Assembly (NCBI GenBank): GCA_037439685.1
Contig: JBBIVO010000010.1
Span: forward strand, 1 to 36,582
Direction of reading: 5' to 3'
DNA: 36,582 nucleotides
Origin: JAGTRB01 sp037439685
Lineage (GTDB): Archaea; Thermoproteota; Bathyarchaeia; TCS64
Below, piece by piece: positions 34,001-36,582 of this stretch (position 1 is the stretch's first letter; every line of letters starts with the position of its first letter). The notes under the pieces are model-generated. The model saw only the letters and a list, made by a program, of their open reading frames with translations. It was not told where the DNA came from and ran no database searches. Position numbers and translations under genes: made by a program.

Positions 34001-34933
34001 TTGGAGAGGGTAATCGAGGCGGCTGAGAGGATAAGGAGGCTTGAGGTTCAAGGAGCAACCAATGTCGCCCTTACAGCCATGAGAGCCGTTGTAGAGCAGG
34101 TCATGGCCTCTAGGGCCCCGGATAGGGCCTCAGCCCTTAGGGAGCTTGATGAGGCCAGTAGGATGCTCTTCTCCGTTAGGGAGACAGAGCCCTTCATGAG
34201 GAACTCGATAAGGTACTTGAGGTCTAAGATTGAGGAGGCTGAATGGGATAGCGTCGAGGAGCTGAAGGTCCTCATCGAAGGCTTCTCCAAGGAGTTGCTC
34301 GAAACCTTCAATGGGGCGAGGAGGAGGATAGCCGAGGTCGGTTCAAGGAGGATATTGGATGGGGATGTTGTAATGACTCACTGCCACAGCTCAACCGTGA
34401 TGATGATCCTCAAGAGGGCAAGGGAGAGAGGAGCAGACTTCGAGGTGGTTTTAACCGAGACACGTCCCCTATACCAGGGGAGGAGGACAGCCAGGGAGCT
34501 CGGGATTGGAATCAGGGCTACGATGATCATAGACTCGGCGGTTAGATCCTTCATGAGGAGAGTCAGCCATGTATTGGTGGGGGCTGACGCGATAACCTCG
34601 GAGGGGAACGTCATCAACAAGATAGGGACCAGCCTCATAGCCCTCGCAGCCCACGAGGCGAGGGTCCCATTCTATGTGGCAACTGAGCTCCTCAAGTTCG
34701 ACCCCCAGACCATCCACGGCGAGTACGAGGTCATAGAGGAGAGGCCTCCATCCGAGGTTTGGGCCGACCCTCCGAAGGGGGTGATGATAAGGAACCCGGC
34801 CTTCGATGTGACGAGGAGAGACTACATCCACGGCCTGATCTGCGAGGAGGGGGTGATCTCCCCCCATATGATCCTAGAGGCTGTGTTAAGGCGCTATCCA
34901 TGGGTCTTCAAGGGCTTCAAGGCTGAGGGCTGA
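34001..34933 (+). CDS. eIF2B alpha-subunit/ribose-1,5-bisphosphate isomerase family protein
   Basis: 310 aa. Family motifs are RLEVQGATNVALTAMRAV, VVMTHCHSSTV (Cys128), LTETRPLYQGRRTA, LVGADAITSEGNVINKIGT (Asp196), YVATELLKFDP, and NPAFDVTRRDYIHGLI. Cys128 and Asp196 sit where the archaeal ribose-1,5-bisphosphate isomerase uses its catalytic pair, favouring an enzyme in the archaeal AMP pathway that feeds form III RuBisCO. MtnA or a regulatory aIF2B-like role remains possible. TTG 34001 has GAGGTC upstream and a TATA box about 30 nt away. No RuBisCO or AMP phosphorylase gene is in the window. Confidence 0.85.
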   Translation: MERVIEAAERIRRLEVQGATNVALTAMRAVVEQVMASRAPDRASALRELDEASRMLFSVRETEPFMRNSIRYLRSKIEEAEWDSVEELKVLIEGFSKELLETFNGARRRIAEVGSRRILDGDVVMTHCHSSTVMMILKRARERGADFEVVLTETRPLYQGRRTARELGIGIRATMIIDSAVRSFMRRVSHVLVGADAITSEGNVINKIGTSLIALAAHEARVPFYVATELLKFDPQTIHGEYEVIEERPPSEVWADPPKGVMIRNPAFDVTRRDYIHGLICEEGVISPHMILEAVLRRYPWVFKGFKAEG

Positions 34934-34949
34934 GTTATCCCCCGTAGCC

Positions 34950-35597
34950 TCATATGCTCCAGAGGGCCGCCCTCTCGAGATACTCCTCTAGGCTCCTCTC
35001 ATTTACCGAGAGGGAGTCCACATCTATGATGTATAGGGAATGGATCTTGGCGTTCCTCACCTCTTCCATGGTCACGGGGGGGTTCCTATAATAAAGGTCG
35101 CAAAGCCTCTTGACCTCGGCTATCTCCTCATATCCTCTCATCCTAGGCGGCCTTGAGAAGATGGGAGGGATCTGCATCACGTAGTATGGTGGGGCTCCAA
35201 GGCTGAACTTGTCCGAGTATCCGCTGTAGCGGGTTATCTTGCTGGCTATCCGGGCCCTGAGGTAGAGCTTGGGGTCTAGGGCGTTCTCAGGAGGCACAAA
35301 TCCGGTCTCCACCTCCACTATGTGGGTTCCGTAGCCCTTACTCGCATAGATATCGCATGAGACGCCGTCTAGGCGGTGCTCGAGCTCCACTTCGAACCCT
35401 CTCTGGATCAGATACCTTGCACAGACAATCTCCATTATAGAGTGATTTATCTTCACCATGTTCAAGCTGTGAAGCCTTAGCAGCTCATCTCTAAGCCTTA
35501 AGAGCCTCTCTCTCCCATCTGGCGGAAGACCATCAATCATCCTCCTCACGACGTTATCTATGTCTCTGGCGAAGTCGTCCGAGGTCTTGGATCCCAT
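34950..35597 (-). CDS. Conserved hypothetical protein with a possible PD-(D/E)XK nuclease-like fold
   Basis: 215 aa. A helical N-terminal part (residues 1-50) precedes a core with HSIMEIVCARYLIQRGFEVELEH, then SCDIYASKGYGTHIVEVETG. An Asp followed about 14 residues later by E-V-E after a hydrophobic strand resembles the PD-(D/E)XK active site, but the Lys is replaced by Glu, so activity is uncertain. The C-terminus mentions a strand SLYIIDVDSL. The stop of the DUF123 GIY-YIG gene lies 13 nt upstream on the same strand, so the two probably form an operon. Nuclease activity is inference only. Confidence 0.6.
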   Translation of the reverse strand: MGSKTSDDFARDIDNVVRRMIDGLPPDGRERLLRLRDELLRLHSLNMVKINHSIMEIVCARYLIQRGFEVELEHRLDGVSCDIYASKGYGTHIVEVETGFVPPENALDPKLYLRARIASKITRYSGYSDKFSLGAPPYYVMQIPPIFSRPPRMRGYEEIAEVKRLCDLYYRNPPVTMEEVRNAKIHSLYIIDVDSLSVNERSLEEYLERAALWSI

Positions 35598-35610
35598 ACT
35601 TTCTTAAACC

Positions 35611-36069
35611 CTAATAGGAGGAAATAATGCTTTCATTCCCTCTCAACCTTTTAGCCCCGTCGAACCAGAGGCTGAACCCCAACCCGGATAGAGATGTGAA
35701 ATCGTCTACTTGGAAGAGGTGGCTTATGCATCGGCAGTCGCTGCACCCGAAACCCACTACGGCGCGGCCCATCCTAGAAACCGAGTCGGCTACCTCACAT
35801 TCTATCCTCTTCTCTGAGAACCTTATAAAAATCGCCTCAATCTCTATATTGGGATCCCTTAAGAGATAATCTATATGCCAGAAGGTATTCGACCTACGGC
35901 CCATATTAAGCTCGATATGCCTTTTCAGCCTCATCTCGAGCCCCCTCAAGGCCGATCCCACATAGATATACCTCCCGGGAGGGAAGGATACAACCCCAAG
36001 AGAGCCAACCCTCAAAGAGAGCGCCCTGGCGACCCTCAGGCAGAGGCAGTAGGAACCCCCAGCAGCCAT
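35611..36069 (-). CDS. DUF123 family GIY-YIG-like protein
   Basis: 152 aa. The DUF123 core is clear: SYCLCLRVA, FPPGRYIYVGSALRGLEMRLKRH (the GIY-YIG equivalent with its Arg), FWHIDYLL, and GFGCSDCRCISHLFQ, the conserved Cys-rich end. A tail of about 35 residues follows (SGLGFSLWFDGAKRL). DUF123 is found alone or fused to endonuclease III in archaea and may cut or bind DNA, but no activity has been assigned that I know of. It is followed after 13 nt by the nuclease-like gene on the same strand. Confidence 0.88.
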   Translation of the reverse strand: MAAGGSYCLCLRVARALSLRVGSLGVVSFPPGRYIYVGSALRGLEMRLKRHIELNMGRRSNTFWHIDYLLRDPNIEIEAIFIRFSEKRIECEVADSVSRMGRAVVGFGCSDCRCISHLFQVDDFTSLSGLGFSLWFDGAKRLRGNESIISSY

Positions 36070-36278
36070 AGGATCCCCAAAGGAACAACTCCGAACGAGC
36101 TTAAATCAAATCTCTTAAAGCCTACGTGTAGACCTGAGCTGCAATACCCGATTGTCACCCTCATAGCCTGCGAAGGGAAGGTCGAGGCTCTAAGTGAAAC
36201 AGGATTATATAGGAGGATTGAGAGAAACCAGTTATCGATGACTGTCTCGAAGAGCCCCTAGATCTGGGAGGCTTAACG

Positions 36279-36582
36279 GTGATCAGGCTGGTTATCCTCG
36301 ACTTCGGAGGAACCCTCGCCGAGGGCTCGATCGACTGGGATGAGTACCATTCCTCTATACATAGGTATCTTATGGCCTTGGGGTTCAGGGTCGACCTCGA
36401 TGAGCTCAAGGGGGCCATCTCGGCTGCCCTGAGGCTCCTTGAGAGGGTAAGAAGTAGGGAGGAGGAGCTGACCCTGGAGGAGGTATACGCCCACGCCCTT
36501 TCGAGGCTCAGGATCCCCGTGAGCCCAGAGGTTCTGGATGGGATTCACGAACTCTTCAGGAGGCACTTCAGGACGGAGCTAT
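36279..36582 (+). CDS. HAD-superfamily hydrolase, 3'-truncated
   Basis: The frame begins at GTG 36279 and runs off the window (about 101 codons). LVILDFGGTLAEGSIDW is HAD motif I with the nucleophile Asp; the second Asp of the usual DXDGT is Gly, a variant seen in several HAD-IA groups. The helical cap region follows (LMALGFRVDLDELKGAI). Likely a small-molecule phosphatase or dehalogenase-like enzyme. Motifs II to IV are outside, so function cannot be narrowed. A TATA-like TTATATAGG lies upstream near 36206-36214. Confidence 0.8.
   Translation, partial: MIRLVILDFGGTLAEGSIDWDEYHSSIHRYLMALGFRVDLDELKGAISAALRLLERVRSREEELTLEEVYAHALSRLRIPVSPEVLDGIHELFRRHFRTEL

Overview
The window is archaeal chromosomal DNA from a probably thermophilic, moderately GC-rich lineage. 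Support comes from a fused Kae1-Bud32 protein, an archaeal ProS with a C-terminal four-Cys zinc site, archaeal-type TrmI, an archaeal RecJ-like nuclease next to Pcc1 and S15, a full-length NfeD-type protease with stomatin, TATA-like boxes 20-35 nt before many starts (several implying leaderless mRNA), GTG/TTG starts and AGG/AGA-rich arginine use. A Bathyarchaeia-like or related Thermoproteota lineage would fit, but no rRNA or other decisive marker is present. A 24-nt run of N and several single-base frame breaks suggest a draft assembly, genuine gene decay, or both.

Layout. 1-3.2 kb: truncated amidohydrolase, then (minus) stomatin, ClpP-class membrane protease and NfeD tail; the last two are one reading frame broken by a TGA. 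3.4-9.2 kb: arsenate-reductase-like protein, YoaP-like acetyltransferase, DedA-like protein, M42 peptidase, TrmI, then an ars-like divergon (permease and thioredoxin-like protein opposed to ArsR). 9.2-13.0 kb: gene-poor, with an AhpD-like protein, an ECF S component and decaying genes including a probable mre11 relic. 13.0-19.4 kb: ProS, PqqB-like hydrolase, HemK-like methyltransferase, carbamate kinase, Kae1-Bud32, ITPase. 19.5-23.7 kb: S15, GAN/RecJ nuclease, Pcc1, a frameshifted small membrane protein, an 8-oxoguanine glycosylase with an extra N-terminal domain, and a stand-alone Lrp/AsnC effector domain.

23.8-26.7 kb holds a compact four-gene operon: a DUF6754-like protein, two polytopic membrane proteins and another anchored protein with an extended, probably external domain. 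It alternates 'anchor-domain-anchor' and polytopic subunits, has its own TATA box and a T-rich end, and looks like an uncharacterised membrane complex. It is the best candidate in the window for an undescribed system.

26.8-36.6 kb: D-aminoacylase-family hydrolase, IMP dehydrogenase, an AT-rich island with two frameshifted secreted or anchored proteins, PurH split into two overlapping cistrons, an eIF2B/ribose-1,5-bisphosphate isomerase-family protein, a possible PD-(D/E)XK-fold protein, a DUF123 GIY-YIG protein and a truncated HAD hydrolase. GuaB, the PurH pair and possibly the isomerase give this end a nucleotide-metabolism flavour. The Kae1-Bud32 and Pcc1 genes supply three of the four core KEOPS activities for tRNA t6A; Cgi121 is not in view.
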